From the NCBI GenBank assembly GCA_018830485.1, contig JAHJRQ010000015.1, positions 186,001 through 250,000 of the forward strand: a stretch of 64,000 nucleotides of DNA, read 5' to 3'. The stretch comes from Pseudomonadota bacterium. Its GTDB lineage: Bacteria; Desulfobacterota; Desulfobulbia; Desulfobulbales; Desulfurivibrionaceae. Below, in pieces: positions 34,100 to 42,739 of the stretch (the first letter of the stretch is position 1; every line of letters starts with the position of its first letter). Both the position numbers and the translations under genes were made by a program. The notes under the pieces were generated by a model. The model was not told the DNA's origin and did no database searches. It was given only the letters and a program-made list of their open reading frames with translations.

Positions 34100-35542
34100 G
34101 TGTCTTCCCCTGCAAACAAATGGCCCATCTTCCTCATCGTGGCCACCGGCGTCTTCATGTCCACACTGGACAGCAGCATGGTGAACATCGCCCTGCCCTT
34201 CATCATGGAGGAGTTCCACAGTTCGCTGGCCGACACCCAGTGGGTGGTGATGATCTACCTGCTCACCATCACGGCCTCCCTCCTTTTCTGGGGCCATCTT
34301 GGAGACCGGCTGGGCAGGGGCAGGATATACACCGCCGGGTTGTTGATCTTCGGCGTGGGCTCCCTGGCCTGCGCCTACGCCCCAGCCCTCTCCTTCCTGA
34401 TTTTTGCCAGATTCTGCCAGGCCCTGGGCGGGGCGATGATGATGGCCGCCGGCCCCGCGATCATCAAGGAAACCTTTCCTAAAGAACAGTTGGGCCGCGG
34501 CCTGGGGTTGATCGGCATGGCCGTTTCCCTCGGCCTGATGAGCGGCCCGAGCCTGGGTGGTTTTTTGCTCGGGCTCGCTTCCTGGCGCGTCCTTTTCTTT
34601 ATCACGGTCCCGCTGGGGCTGATCTTCGCCTTCCTCGCCATCCGGATACTGCCCGGTCCGGCCAGGCGATACTCCGGCCCGCTGGATTGGCTTGGCAGCC
34701 TGGCCTGGGCCGCCGCCCTTGTTCTTTTTTGCCTGACCCTGGCCCATGCCTCCTCGGCCGACTGGTCAGCCACCCGGCTGCTCCTCACCGGCACGGCCGG
34801 GACGGGCGCCCTGTGCTGCTTTGTCGCCGTCGAATCCCGGCTGCCCCATCCGCTGCTGTCCATGGCGCTTTTTCGCAGCCGCCATTTCAGCCTGGCCATA
34901 ACCAGCGCCGTGCTTTCCTTCATGGTGCTCTTTGCCGTAATCCTGCTCATCCCGTTTCATCTCGACAGGGTCCTCGGATTGCCGCCTTCGAAAATAGGCC
35001 TGGTCATGCTGGCCATTCCCTCCTCGATCCTGCTGGTTTCCCCCCTGGCCGGCTGGCTTTCCGATTATGTCGGGGCGCGATTCATCTCCACCCTGGGGCT
35101 GAGCGTCTCCACCCTGGGGGTGTTGCTGCTCACCACGATTGAAGCCGCAACCTCGCCGCCGGTTATTGCCGGGCACTTGATGTTGCTTGGCCTGGGCCAG
35201 GCCCTGTTTTTGTCGCCAAACAGCGCCTCGGTCCTGAGCCATGTGGAGGCCGACAAGGCCGGAGCAGCCGCGGCCCTGCTGGCCACGGCAAGAAATCTGG
35301 GCATGCTCCTGGGCATCGCCCAGGCCGCCCTGCTTTTCTCCCTGTTTTTTCGCGGGGAAACCAACGGCTTCGACTTGCGGGATTTCAGGCCGGAACATAC
35401 CGCCTCCTTCCTGACCGCCCTGCACGCGACCTTGCTGGGAGCGGCCCTGAGCGGCCTGCTCGGCATAACCGCCTCCTGGCTCCGGGGCAACGCTACACCC
35501 CAGATCCCTCCTGCCGTCAGGCCTCCAGGTCAACGATCCTGA
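34100..35542 (+). CDS. MFS transporter, DHA2 (EmrB/QacA) family
   Basis: 480 residues from GTG 34100; upstream sequence is open but lacks membrane or family features. About 14 membrane helices. The family signature TLDSSMVNIALPFI and GRGRIYTAGLLIFGVGSLACA, FARFCQALGGAMMMAAGPAI and GLMSGPSLGGFL are all present. It exports drugs or other amphipathic compounds using the proton gradient. No adaptor (EmrA) gene is adjacent. It converges on the FliK-like gene with a 26-bp overlap at the 3' ends. Confidence 0.88.
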   Translation: MSSPANKWPIFLIVATGVFMSTLDSSMVNIALPFIMEEFHSSLADTQWVVMIYLLTITASLLFWGHLGDRLGRGRIYTAGLLIFGVGSLACAYAPALSFLIFARFCQALGGAMMMAAGPAIIKETFPKEQLGRGLGLIGMAVSLGLMSGPSLGGFLLGLASWRVLFFITVPLGLIFAFLAIRILPGPARRYSGPLDWLGSLAWAAALVLFCLTLAHASSADWSATRLLLTGTAGTGALCCFVAVESRLPHPLLSMALFRSRHFSLAITSAVLSFMVLFAVILLIPFHLDRVLGLPPSKIGLVMLAIPSSILLVSPLAGWLSDYVGARFISTLGLSVSTLGVLLLTTIEAATSPPVIAGHLMLLGLGQALFLSPNSASVLSHVEADKAGAAAALLATARNLGMLLGIAQAALLFSLFFRGETNGFDLRDFRPEHTASFLTALHATLLGAALSGLLGITASWLRGNATPQIPPAVRPPGQRS

Positions 35543-36593
35543 CCCTCTCCAATTGCGCCGCAGCCTCCATCCCGGACTTCACTGATTCCAGCATGGAGCC
35601 TTTGGCGACCCGGCAGGAAAAACGGACCGACTCGTACCCGAGCTTGCCCAGCAGCTCGGCCAGCTCACCGAGTTGCGGGGCCAAATACTCCCGAACCGCT
35701 TCGGTGCCCACGAGACATTCCCCTTGCAGGGAGCGGTCCTTGACCCGGATCTGGATCTGCAGCTCCCCCAACCGGCTCATCTCCAAAAAAAATGAGAGCG
35801 CGTAGCCCCGCTCCTCGCCGGTTGCCGCCTGATCCTCCCCGCTGTCCAGGATGAAAAGCCACTGTCCCACCCCGGCGCCCATGGCAAAAAGGCAGGGAAA
35901 GAGGAGAAATTGCGCCTTTTGGGGCGAAGCGGGCAGGGCATTGATTTCGCCCTGCAACTCCAGGAGCAGCCCGAGCTTCTGCATGGCTGCGGCGTTTGCT
36001 TTGCCGAGAATCGCGGTTTTGTCCGCGGTCAGCAGGGCAAGCAGCTCCTGGAGCTTCCCCCCCTCCCGGCGTGAGCCGCTCTCCTCCCCAACAACGCCGC
36101 TGCCCAGCATGGTCAAGAGACGGATGATCCGGTCCGGGTCGGGTTCCGCTCCCATGGCGGTATTGGCGAAATTCTGGAGCATCCCGGCCTGCTCGGCCAG
36201 ACCCTTTTCCGCCTCCGCAAGAAAAGCGAGGCCGAGCAAGGCCCGCAAACCTTTGCCCATGGCGGCGGGATCGGCACAGTACTGACGCAGAAACTCCTGG
36301 GCCGCGCCTTTCTTGTCCGCCACCCGCAGCCACAGAGGCTCGGTTTGCCGCACCTCCAGCCACAGCGTGCTGCCCGGTTTCAGCGCCACCTCGCTTCTCG
36401 CCTCGACGAGCTGCCCGCCGATATCGAGCACCACCTTGCCCTCCGGGGTAATCCCGGCTACCTCCCCCCGGACCAATTGCCCCTGCCCGAACAACACCGA
36501 GGCAGGCAATCCCGGCTTGGGGCCGCCCTCACTCCGGTCCGCAGCCGGCGATTGCATCCCCTTGGCTACAAAGGGGGATCCTCCAATTTTCAT
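35517..36593 (-). CDS. FliK-like protein (flagellar hook-length control C-terminal type domain)
   Basis: 358 residues from ATG 36593. The C-terminal 90 residues (GELQIQIRVKDRSLQGECLV and EYLAPQLGELAELLGKLGYE) resemble the Flg_hook domain of FliK. An N-terminal beta domain (LVRGEVAGITPEGKVVLDIGGQLVEA) and a helical middle part precede it. No flagellar genes flank it, so it may be a FliK-like protein of other function. Confidence 0.6.
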   Translation of the reverse strand: MKIGGSPFVAKGMQSPAADRSEGGPKPGLPASVLFGQGQLVRGEVAGITPEGKVVLDIGGQLVEARSEVALKPGSTLWLEVRQTEPLWLRVADKKGAAQEFLRQYCADPAAMGKGLRALLGLAFLAEAEKGLAEQAGMLQNFANTAMGAEPDPDRIIRLLTMLGSGVVGEESGSRREGGKLQELLALLTADKTAILGKANAAAMQKLGLLLELQGEINALPASPQKAQFLLFPCLFAMGAGVGQWLFILDSGEDQAATGEERGYALSFFLEMSRLGELQIQIRVKDRSLQGECLVGTEAVREYLAPQLGELAELLGKLGYESVRFSCRVAKGSMLESVKSGMEAAAQLERVRIVDLEA

Positions 36594-36648
36594 GCGTAAA
36601 CCGCCTTGTCTGCCTGATTCGGGAGATGTCCGGGAAAAATCGCGGGAG

Positions 36649-38577
36649 TTACTGGAGAGGCAGAACCACCCGAACTTCCAGACCGCCGCCCGGATGGGGC
36701 TTGAGGGAAAAACTGCCGCCATGGGCGCGGACAACCCGTTCCACCAGGGTCAACCCCATGCCGGTCCCATAGGTTTTCGTGGTGAAAAAGGGATCCTTGG
36801 CCTTATCCAGATAGAATTCAGGGATCCCGGGGCCGGTGTCGAGGACCGAAACAACGGCTTGCCCTTCGGCGACGGAAACGAGGATGGTCAACCTGCCCCC
36901 ATCGGCCATGGCCTCCACCGCGTTCTTGAACAGATGGAGAAACACCAGGCGGATCTGGTGCATGTCTCCCGGGACCACCGGCTCCACCGGGGGACATTCC
37001 ATCTCCCAGGTAACGCCGTGTTTCGTCATGCTCGACTGGAGCAGGAGAGCCGTCTTCCTGATCAGCTCGCAGAGCGAGAGCTCCTCCTTGTGGATCTCGC
37101 CCTGCCCGACAAAATCAAAGAGATCCTCCAGGGTGGATTCCACCCGCTCCGTTTCGTGGATGATGACATTGAGATATTTTTCCCACTCGGCATCGACATT
37201 TTTTTTCTTCAGGATACGGGAGACCCCGCCGATGGAGGTGACCGGGTTCCTGATGATGTGGACCAGCTGGGCGGCCATGTGACCCAGGGCGGAATACCGC
37301 TCCGCCTCGACCAGCAGGTCCTTGTTCCGGTCAAGCTCCTGGTTGGTCGCCTCAAGCTCCGCCACCTTCTGCTGCATCTCGTTGTACAGATGACTCTGTT
37401 CGATGGCAAGGCTGGCCTGGCTGGCAAAAAGCTCCAGGGCGCCGACATGGCTGTCTTCAATGAACCGCCGGGTCACATAATTGTCGGCGATAATCACCCC
37501 GAAGGCCCGGCCGGGAGAGTACAGCGGCACCACGACAAAGGCATCCTCGTCAAGGATATTGATGAGACCCCTGGGCACGCCAAGGTCGGGGAACCTAGCC
37601 TCCGTCCTGTCCCTGCGCTCACGAACCCTACCCCCGTTGTGCCTCCTGTTATTTCCGAGGCGCCGCTCAATGGGCATCGGCACCCAGGCGTTTTCCGGCG
37701 AAACCCTGAAGCTCCTCCGGCTCAGCACGGAATTGATCAGGATATTGTCGGTATCCTCGGCCGAAACCACCAGATTCCTGACTATGGCATTGACCGCCGC
37801 ATCATGGCTCTTGCTGGTTTCCTTGAGATTGTCAACGATCTCCAGAAAATTAAGATCCCGCTCCTCGATCTCCTCCCAGACCCGCCCCGCCTCCTCCCGG
37901 GAACTCGGGCCGATGGCCATCTTCCCCCGCAAAAACCGGCGATCCGCATCGAACATAAGCAAAAACGCCCGGTTGAAGCCCAAACCTTCCCGGGAGGTGA
38001 TCCCCACCAAAACCGCGCGCAGGATCTGGTCGAGCTCCACGGTGCTCAGATAGACGCTGTTCATCTTCACCGACAACTGATGCAGGAGCTGGATTCTGAA
38101 ATGCGCCTCCTCCAGCTCCTCATGGTATTTGCGGTTTTCAAATACCAGCCGCCGCTTTTCCAGGGCCTTGCGCGCCACATGGAATATTTCCTCGAACTGC
38201 ACCGGCTTGGACAGATAGTCCGTGGCGCCCTTGCGCATGCAGTCCAAAACCACCCGCAGCTCGGAGACACCGGTGAGCATCACCACCGCGGCATCGGGAT
38301 ATTGATCTATGATTCGGGGCAGAAGGGAGAGGCCATCGGTGTCAGGAAGACCGATGTCAAGAAGGACCAGGGCCACGTTGCGGGAGGCCAGCACCTGCAG
38401 AAGCGCGGTCGCCGAAGCGCATTCCGCCACGGCCAGTCCATGCTCTTCGAAATAGATCCTGAGCGGTTCGCGGATTGCCGCATCATCATCAACAATGGCG
38501 ACAACCTCGCCGTTTTGCAGCAGTTGCCCCAGAGAAAGAGAGACATGGTGGTGTAACCCGGAAACCGCCTCGACCAT
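36649..38577 (-). CDS. Receiver-GAF-histidine kinase signalling protein
   Basis: 642 residues. Receiver domain first (acidic pocket VDDD at 29-32, Asp74 in LVLLDIG), then a GAF-type domain of about 200 residues with a long basic insertion (ERRLGNNRRHNGG), a coiled segment, HisKA with His440 in LVHIIRNPVTSIGG, and an ATPase (FLHLFKNAVEAMADGG, LDTGPGIP, GTGMGLTLVERV). ATG 38577 is taken as start; GTG 38586 is possible. The receiver at the N-terminus suggests it is itself phosphorylated by another kinase. Confidence 0.9.
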   Translation of the reverse strand: MVEAVSGLHHHVSLSLGQLLQNGEVVAIVDDDAAIREPLRIYFEEHGLAVAECASATALLQVLASRNVALVLLDIGLPDTDGLSLLPRIIDQYPDAAVVMLTGVSELRVVLDCMRKGATDYLSKPVQFEEIFHVARKALEKRRLVFENRKYHEELEEAHFRIQLLHQLSVKMNSVYLSTVELDQILRAVLVGITSREGLGFNRAFLLMFDADRRFLRGKMAIGPSSREEAGRVWEEIEERDLNFLEIVDNLKETSKSHDAAVNAIVRNLVVSAEDTDNILINSVLSRRSFRVSPENAWVPMPIERRLGNNRRHNGGRVRERRDRTEARFPDLGVPRGLINILDEDAFVVVPLYSPGRAFGVIIADNYVTRRFIEDSHVGALELFASQASLAIEQSHLYNEMQQKVAELEATNQELDRNKDLLVEAERYSALGHMAAQLVHIIRNPVTSIGGVSRILKKKNVDAEWEKYLNVIIHETERVESTLEDLFDFVGQGEIHKEELSLCELIRKTALLLQSSMTKHGVTWEMECPPVEPVVPGDMHQIRLVFLHLFKNAVEAMADGGRLTILVSVAEGQAVVSVLDTGPGIPEFYLDKAKDPFFTTKTYGTGMGLTLVERVVRAHGGSFSLKPHPGGGLEVRVVLPLQ

Positions 38578-38755
38578 TAGAAACACCCTGCGGACAATAA
38601 ATGCTGCGCCTCGGCATGAGGATTGAGGCCCGTCACACTATCCCTTCCGGTCCAGGCCATGGCAGCAATGAGAAACTCGATTTAAGCGCGTTGCCCAAGG
38701 TGCCGTTCCGCGCTTCAGCATGGCAGAATTATTTTTTTCGCAACGGCCTACGACA

Positions 38756-38785
38756 ATGCTAGGACGACAGGCAAAGCACTGTCAA
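38756..38785 (-). promoter_or_regulatory. Candidate sigma-70 promoter for the kinase gene
   Basis: On minus, TTGACA (38785-38780) and TAGCAT (38761-38756) are 18 bp apart, about 180 bp ahead of the start codon. Confidence 0.45.
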
Positions 38786-38797
38786 GGGAAATAACCT

Positions 38798-38812
38798 GTG
38801 CCTGACAGGCAC
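38798..38812. promoter_or_regulatory. Perfect 15-bp palindrome
   Basis: GTGCCTG-A-CAGGCAC, centred in the intergenic region between the divergently placed kinase promoter and the YeeE terminator. A candidate operator; factor unknown. The remaining part of the 38578-38905 gap contains nothing else I can support. Confidence 0.35.
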
Positions 38813-38827
38813 CGGAGCGGAAGATCG

Positions 38828-38867
38828 AAAAAAAATCGCATTCCCCGAAACAGCCGGGGAATGCGAT
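38828..38867 (-). terminator. Intrinsic terminator of the YeeE/YedE gene
   Basis: ATCGCATTCCCC (38835-38846) pairs perfectly over 12 bp with 38856-38867; the A-run at 38828-38835 supplies the U-tract on minus. Confidence 0.9.
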
Positions 38868-38905
38868 CCATCATCACCCATGCCGAACCAGCGGCATGAT
38901 GAACG

Positions 38906-40168
38906 TTACATCTCAACCATCAACTTGCCGGTATCCTCGTTCCAACTGACAATGAGGTACCAGAGGCACATGGCCAGCGCAATCACCGCCAGGGTGCCGC
39001 CGTATCCCAAAAAGGTGTCCGGCATGTAAATCCATTGACCCAGCAGTCCGCTTTCCTCGGCAGTCCCTTCCCAGGCCCATTCCCTAACCATCGGGGTCAG
39101 AATGGCATTGGACACGCCGAAGGTGATAACGGCCAGCCAGAGCTTGACCTGGCCTTCGCCTACTCGCCACAGGGTTCCGGTACCGCAGCCGCCGGCCAGC
39201 ATGGCGCCAAGCCCGAAGACAAGCCCGCCGAACACCGCGCCAAAACCGAAGGTGCCGCGCACATAGTGCACCGGCTCCCGCAGACCGGTGGCCTTGACCA
39301 CCGCAATGCCGACGGCAAGGAGCAGGATGCTCACCATGACACCCTTTGCCATGTTGATATTCCCGGTCATGTGCGGTTCACGGAAGGCCTGGACCATGCA
39401 CCAGCGTCCGCGCTGCATGGTATAGCCGAGCCCTGCTGCGATGAGCAGCAGACCGCTCAAGCCGCCGGCGATGCCAAGATATCCGTCCTCGGCGAGATTA
39501 TCATAATCCGCCATATAAATGACCTGATCCCCATAGGCATAGGCGCCCCAGATCAAGCCGACCAGGGCCAGAACGCCGAGAATCCTCCGCATGACCACCG
39601 GAACCTCGATGGTCTTGGCGCCTCCGGCCCCCCAGGTGATGTTCTCCATCTCCCAGTAGATGTACTTGAGGCCGAGAATCACGCCCATTATCAATCCCAG
39701 CCACATGGCAAAGCCATTGGCGGCCAGATTGCCGATGGCGTTGTACATGCCGCCAACGTTGCAGCCGCCGGCAAAAACGGACCCGATGCCCATAAGCACA
39801 CCGGCCACCAGCCCCTTGACCGTCTCCAGGACCGGCGGGATGCGGATGTCGAAATTATCGCCCAGGTTGGCGGACAAAAAGGCCCCGGCCACAAAACCGA
39901 TGCCGATCACCGAGCCGGTGTCGAGCAGGGCGCTTTTGGGAGCGGCAGCCTCCCACAGGCCGATGGTATCCCACAGGCCGAGCCCGTAGATGATCCATTC
40001 CCCCCAATTCCGGATGGCCCCAACCGCACCCCACGGCCGAGCCCAGACCAGAGCCAGCACGCTCAAAAAGGCGACGATCATCCCCGCCGTAACGGGACTC
40101 CACTCCTCCTTGCACATCTTGTTATACAGCTCCCTGGCCTTGCTCCCCATCACGCTTTCTTCGCCCAT
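38906..40168 (-). CDS. yedE: YeeE/YedE-family sulfur compound transporter
   Basis: 420 residues from ATG 40168 (GGAGG upstream). Around ten membrane helices in two repeats. Each repeat carries the signature with a buried Cys: VFAGGCNVGGMYNA and MLAGGCGTGTLWR; a third site is QRGRWCMVQAFRE. YeeE imports thiosulfate by passing it along conserved Cys residues. This protein faces a divergent tusA-dsrE operon and is probably a sulfur-anion importer feeding TusA. Confidence 0.9.
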   Translation of the reverse strand: MGEESVMGSKARELYNKMCKEEWSPVTAGMIVAFLSVLALVWARPWGAVGAIRNWGEWIIYGLGLWDTIGLWEAAAPKSALLDTGSVIGIGFVAGAFLSANLGDNFDIRIPPVLETVKGLVAGVLMGIGSVFAGGCNVGGMYNAIGNLAANGFAMWLGLIMGVILGLKYIYWEMENITWGAGGAKTIEVPVVMRRILGVLALVGLIWGAYAYGDQVIYMADYDNLAEDGYLGIAGGLSGLLLIAAGLGYTMQRGRWCMVQAFREPHMTGNINMAKGVMVSILLLAVGIAVVKATGLREPVHYVRGTFGFGAVFGGLVFGLGAMLAGGCGTGTLWRVGEGQVKLWLAVITFGVSNAILTPMVREWAWEGTAEESGLLGQWIYMPDTFLGYGGTLAVIALAMCLWYLIVSWNEDTGKLMVEM

Positions 40169-40306
40169 TCCAGACCTCCTCTCCCATTTTTTTTGCAAAT
40201 CATTACAAAACGATAGCCTGCCATCCAAAAAAACGAAAAGCCCGTTGCAATTATCAAAACTATGCCGCGAATGTACCGATACCACCCTTTACCCGTGCCT
40301 TAAAAT

Positions 40307-40324
40307 TTTGTCAAGTTTGACAAA
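40307..40324. promoter_or_regulatory. Inverted repeat upstream of yedE
   Basis: TTTGTCAA and TTGACAAA separated by GT, a perfect eight-bp dyad that includes a TTGACA -35-like element on minus. It lies about 140 bp ahead of yedE and could coordinate the divergent genes. Confidence 0.45.
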
Positions 40325-40633
40325 CCATTTCCCTGATTCGCCCCCCGTCTCCCCAAAGCATCCATGCCTCCATACTCCATAATCTTCTTGAATTATGGCC
40401 TCTTTTCCTCCCTGTCGCACCATGAATTACCATTCACAAATTCCCTTGACATGCCCCATGAATATTGGTAGAGACCCAAAGGTACACGAAAGAGCCTGCG
40501 TATTTTTCTTTGTGTCAAAAAACCCGCCACGCGTGGCGGGATCCGAGTTGCCGTGCATAATTCACTGGCGCTTGTTTCTTATTTTTTTTGAGTTTGCAGA
40601 ATTACCCCTACACCCTTTTTTATGGAGGAAACC
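40325..40633. other. Remainder of the yedE-tusA divergent intergenic region
   Basis: Contains TTGACA at 40446-40451 with a weak -10 (TAGAGA) 17 bp on, and the perfect 18-bp palindrome CCCGCCACGCGTGGCGGG at 40523-40540 about 95 bp before tusA. The palindrome may be a terminator-like hairpin in the tusA leader or a binding site. No gene is seen. Confidence 0.4.
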
Positions 40634-40894
40634 ATGAGCGACAATGTCACAGTAGCCCCCGATGGTATCACCCCGACCCGCACCCTGGATGCAAAAGGCC
40701 TGAGCTGCCCCATGCCCCTGTTGCGCACCAAGAAAGAGATGGACAAGATCAACGCCGGCGAGATCCTGGAGATCCTCGGCACCGATCCCGGCTCCCGCAA
40801 CGACCTGCCCGGCTGGTGCACCCGTTCCGGCCACACCTACATGGGCGAAAAGGAAGATGCCGGCTTCTTCCGCTTCTACATCCAGAAAAAATAA
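40634..40894 (+). CDS. tusA: TusA-family sulfur carrier protein
   Basis: 86 residues; ATG 40634 with TGGAGG upstream. The sulfurtransferase motif is GLSCPMPLLRTKKEM with active Cys25, which carries a persulfide. The rest has the TusA beta-alpha fold (ILEILGTDPGSRNDLPGWC), with a second Cys. First gene of the plus-strand cluster. Confidence 0.95.
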   Translation: MSDNVTVAPDGITPTRTLDAKGLSCPMPLLRTKKEMDKINAGEILEILGTDPGSRNDLPGWCTRSGHTYMGEKEDAGFFRFYIQKK

Positions 40895-40965
40895 GCTTTT
40901 TTACTCCACACGACGCGGCCGGGGCACAAGCCCCGCGTCTTCAATTTTGCATCAGGAGACAGGAA

Positions 40966-41280
40966 ATGGCTAAAAGTTTAGGTATTTTTGTTACCTCCCC
41001 CCAGAACATGCGCCATGTCATGGGGATCACCACGGCCGCCAAGGCCAAGGGCTCCAAGGTAAAGGTTTTCTTCACCTGGTACGGCGTTCATCTGACCAAA
41101 TGCAAGGAGTTTTCCTCCCTCTGCGAACTGGCGGACGAAGTGTCCATCTGCGTGGACAGCTACAAGAAGAGCGGCTACGATCCCGCCGATATCCCCAAGG
41201 GTCTTGAGGCCAAGGACATGGCCACCCAGGGCCAGCACGGGGCGATCATCGAAGACTACGAATGCTACCTGACCTTATAA
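40966..41280 (+). CDS. DsrE-family protein
   Basis: 104 residues. DsrE-like opening LGIFVTSPQNMRHVMGITTAAKAKGSKV (shown in parts: a Rossmann-like strand, helix, strand). Cys46, Cys53 and Cys62 fall in the region where DsrE/TusD hold their active Cys (VHLTKCKEFSSLCEL). It should accept or donate sulfane sulfur with TusA. GGAGAC and AGGAAA precede ATG 40966. Confidence 0.85.
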   Translation: MAKSLGIFVTSPQNMRHVMGITTAAKAKGSKVKVFFTWYGVHLTKCKEFSSLCELADEVSICVDSYKKSGYDPADIPKGLEAKDMATQGQHGAIIEDYECYLTL

Positions 41281-41290
41281 GGAGAAAACC

Positions 41291-41605
41291 ATGTCCAAGA
41301 AAGTAGGCTTTCTGCTGGTAAACAAGGATTACACCCTGGACGGCATTCGCTCCGCCCTGGGATTGGCTGTCGAGAACATGTACGCGTATGCCTATGTTCT
41401 GAACAACGAATTGACCGACGTAAGCGACTACCACAAGGAAAACATCGACTGGATCCGCGACATGGAAGGCGAGGTGTACACCACCGTGGACGCCAACGTC
41501 GAAAATCTCGGTCTGGTCAAGACCTCCCTTGAGGAGATCGGCCAGCAGTTGCGGGACCTCGATTTCGTTATTCCTTACGGCATCATGCGCTCCGACAAGA
41601 GCTGA
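41291..41605 (+). CDS. DsrE/DsrF-like protein without cysteine
   Basis: 104 residues, ten bases after the previous gene with GGAGAAAA as ribosome binding site. The fold resembles the DsrE/DsrF type (KKVGFLLVNKDYTLDGIRSAL, AYAYVLNNELT), but the protein has no Cys at all, so it cannot itself carry sulfur. A structural partner role, like TusC/DsrF, is inferred. Confidence 0.7.
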   Translation: MSKKVGFLLVNKDYTLDGIRSALGLAVENMYAYAYVLNNELTDVSDYHKENIDWIRDMEGEVYTTVDANVENLGLVKTSLEEIGQQLRDLDFVIPYGIMRSDKS

Positions 41606-41642
41606 GATAATTATTGATCAATCAACAATAAGGAGTGTTCCA

Positions 41643-41816
41643 ATGAAACTCTTGAATGTATATCGTTCCGAGCCCAATGACGACACCAAGAAGCTGGTGG
41701 AGATCGTCTCCGAGGGTCGCGATGCTGAATCCTTTGATCTCAACGTTGAGAGCCCGGACTACAGCGCATTGGTGGATAAGGTTTTCGCGGCCGATCAGAC
41801 CATCTGCTGGTGGTAA
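41643..41816 (+). CDS. Small protein of the tusA-dsrE cluster, possibly DsrH/TusB-like
   Basis: 57 residues; AAGGAG precedes ATG 41643. The ends recall a shortened TusB/DsrH: it opens LLNVYRSEP (TusB: LHTLHRSP) and closes ICWW (TusB: MAW), with Cys55 near the C-terminus where DsrH has its conserved Cys. The similarity is read by eye and could be chance. Confidence 0.65.
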   Translation: MKLLNVYRSEPNDDTKKLVEIVSEGRDAESFDLNVESPDYSALVDKVFAADQTICWW

Positions 41817-41851
41817 GCAAGATTTTTTCAGCCCATGCGGACTGAAGCACG

Positions 41852-41882
41852 TCCCTGGCCGTCATCGGCCGGGGATTTTTTT
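41852..41882 (+). terminator. Intrinsic terminator of the tusA-dsrE operon
   Basis: CCCTGGCCG and CGGCCGGGG pair around TCAT with one mismatch, followed by eight T's. Confidence 0.85.
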
Positions 41883-42048
41883 TGCCGGGAATCGAATTTT
41901 CCTGTGCATTCCCGCCATGAATATCGTAAGATTTTTCAGGACGGGAGCCAATGAGGCCTGCGACCTCCTGACCGGGCGCGGGCAGTTTCCGGCAAGCTGA
42001 ACGCTCTGGAACGCGTCTGCGGATTAACCTCATGACGGATTTCGCACT

Positions 42049-42732
42049 ATGATCTGGAAATCGCGACTCACAGTGGGGGGAATCTCCCGCCCCAAGACCC
42101 TCCTCTTCCTGTTGCTCACCCTTTCCTTCCCCTTACTGCACAGCGGTTGTTCCACCACACAGGCGCCTCCTCAAATCGCCCAGCTTCCACCGGCGGAAAG
42201 CCCGGCTCCCCCCCATTTTTTCCCGGATGACGAAGATATCGACCCGGGCCTGCCGGTTACAGCCCCCCTGAAGGCTCCCAAAATAGTCATCAAAAAAGCC
42301 AAGAAAAAGCTTTTCCTCTATTCCGAGGAAAAGCTGCTCCGCACCTACCCCGTGAAGCTCGGCTTCAACCCGGTTGGCGACAAGGTCCGCCAGGGGGATA
42401 AGCGCACTCCGGAGGGGAGCTATTACATCTGCGTTAAAAACCCGCGCAGCAAATACCACCTCTCCCTTGGCTTGAGTTACCCCGGCGTTGAAGACGCGGA
42501 ACGCGGTCTTGAGCAAAAGCTCATTACAAAAAACGACCGCGACCGGATCATCGAGAGAATCTCCAAAAAATCCATCCCCCCCTGGGACACCCCTCTGGGC
42601 GGAGAAATATTCATCCATGGCGGGGGGGAAACCTGGGACTGGACCTATGGCTGCGTCGCCCTGCGCAACAAGGACATTGAAGAATTATTCAAGGTTGTCG
42701 CCCTGGGCACCGAGGTTGTCATTCAGCAGTAA
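42049..42732 (+). CDS. L,D-transpeptidase (YkuD) lipoprotein
   Basis: 227 residues with a lipobox at LLHSGC after a hydrophobic N-terminus. A Pro-rich linker leads to the YkuD domain: IVIKKAKKKLFLYSEEKLL at its start and the catalytic IHGGG...YGCVAL motif with Cys nucleophile. It forms 3-3 peptidoglycan cross-links or attaches proteins. It converges with the second transpeptidase gene. Confidence 0.88.
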   Translation: MIWKSRLTVGGISRPKTLLFLLLTLSFPLLHSGCSTTQAPPQIAQLPPAESPAPPHFFPDDEDIDPGLPVTAPLKAPKIVIKKAKKKLFLYSEEKLLRTYPVKLGFNPVGDKVRQGDKRTPEGSYYICVKNPRSKYHLSLGLSYPGVEDAERGLEQKLITKNDRDRIIERISKKSIPPWDTPLGGEIFIHGGGETWDWTYGCVALRNKDIEELFKVVALGTEVVIQQ

Positions 42733-42739
42733 ACCCGCC

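Noticed and set aside
36313-38556. 747-codon plus-strand frame across the receiver-kinase gene
   Set aside because: Composition and lack of motifs mark it as a shadow of the real minus-strand gene.
41918-42000. Short frame encoding about 26 residues downstream of the tusA-dsrE operon
   Set aside because: It lies after the terminator, lacks a ribosome binding site and has no recognisable feature.
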